Source: Candidatus Cloacimonadota bacterium (lineage in GTDB: Bacteria; Cloacimonadota; Cloacimonadia; Cloacimonadales; TCS61). From it: 12,786 nucleotides of DNA. Positions 12,466-12,786 of the stretch are shown here, piece after piece; within the stretch, counting starts at the first letter, position 1; each line of letters opens with the position of its first letter. Below the pieces are notes generated by a model. That model saw only the letters and a list, made by a program, of their open reading frames with translations, searched no databases and was not told where the DNA came from. The position numbers and the translations under genes were made by a program. The stretch lies in contig JAGGWC010000110.1 in the NCBI GenBank assembly GCA_021157645.1, positions 1 through 12,786 on the forward strand. The letters run 5' to 3'.

Positions 12466-12786
12466 ATTTTTTGTTACAATTCTTGTCTTATTAATTAGTA
12501 CTGCAGGTCTATTTGCAGATGTATTTACTGAAGACGACATTGACGTTGTGTTAACTAATTATGGAATTAATGACACAACCGCTATTATTGGGACGGTGGT
12601 AACCGTTACATTAACAGAACCTAGTCAGGTTACCCCACTCACTAATCCAACTGTTGGCTATGCTGGTTTTGGTGGTGGTACTAATGTTCCTATGACAGAG
12701 ATTCTTGAAGGGTTTTGGGTAGCTAATTATACTGTTGTAGCTGGTAGTATTGATGACCCTACAGGTAGGCGTGTGAGAGTAAAAGA
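12449..12786 (+). CDS. secreted surface protein with Ig-like repeats (3' end outside window)
   Basis: AAGGAG (12437-12442) lies 6 nt before ATG 12449. The 112 visible residues start with a signal peptide, MKTKSKFFVTILVLLIS then TAGLFA, cleaved before DVFTEDD. A beta-rich segment follows: IIGTVVTVTLTEPSQ, YAGFGGGTNVPMTEI, FWVANYTVVAGSIDD and PTGRRVRVK. The order 'G-x-VVTVT ... FGGG-x-x-VPMTE ... W-x-A-x-YTVV-x-G-x-ID ... R-x-V-x-V' is the pattern of Ig-like repeats in large bacterial surface or adhesin-like proteins, which often continue as 'VTATDDAGN'. The visible part looks like the first such repeat. Length and anchoring cannot be judged from here. The gene is preceded by a long leader with three small frames. 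Confidence 0.7.
   Translation, partial: MKTKSKFFVTILVLLISTAGLFADVFTEDDIDVVLTNYGINDTTAIIGTVVTVTLTEPSQVTPLTNPTVGYAGFGGGTNVPMTEILEGFWVANYTVVAGSIDDPTGRRVRVK

Overview
The window is AT-rich, gene-dense DNA, probably chromosomal, from a diderm (Gram-negative-type) bacterium. Signs of a double envelope are a TolC-family outer-membrane protein, an HflK/HflC pair, a lipoprotein with a clear lipobox and an exported three-PDZ protein. Gene style, canonical TTGACx-type promoters and abundant GGGAATGAC-type intergenic palindromes would fit an FCB-group or candidate phylum such as Cloacimonadota. That placement is inference: no rRNA or marker gene is present.

Left part (1-4013), plus strand: the 3' end of a NusG-paralogue antiterminator (KOW domain) is followed 9 nt later by an NAD-dependent sugar-nucleotide epimerase. 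Next come hflK, hflC and tadA with almost no spacing, then a four-helix-bundle (S23/IVS-type) protein gene bracketed by degenerate 7-bp tandem repeats, and tRNA-Ser(CGA). A third heptad tract lies just past the tRNA.

Middle (4179-9218): a lipoprotein gene with two similar beta-rich halves; a start-less methyltransferase remnant and a tolC-like gene on the minus strand; then an ECF-type sigma factor overlapping a single-span membrane protein (probable anti-sigma), a repeat- and hairpin-rich gap, and an exported protein with three PDZ domains and no protease domain, closed by a strong terminator. The last three genes look like an envelope-stress module, although the PDZ gene is separated by 347 bp and has its own structured leader.

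Right part (9219-12786): an AMMECR1-family gene (minus strand) and a ParA/ribbon-helix-helix partition-like pair lie among three copies of a hairpin repeat built on TTGCGAA/TTCGCAA. The hairpin stems vary in a compensated way between copies. The window ends in the 5' part of a secreted, Ig-like surface protein. Its leader holds a promoter and a run of three small overlapping reading frames, each with a ribosome-binding site.

No complete transposase, integrase, CRISPR array or known defence system is visible. The most original signals are the covarying hairpin repeat family around the amrA-like and parA loci, the heptad-flanked four-helix-bundle gene, the hairpin leader of the PDZ gene and the stacked small frames before the surface protein.
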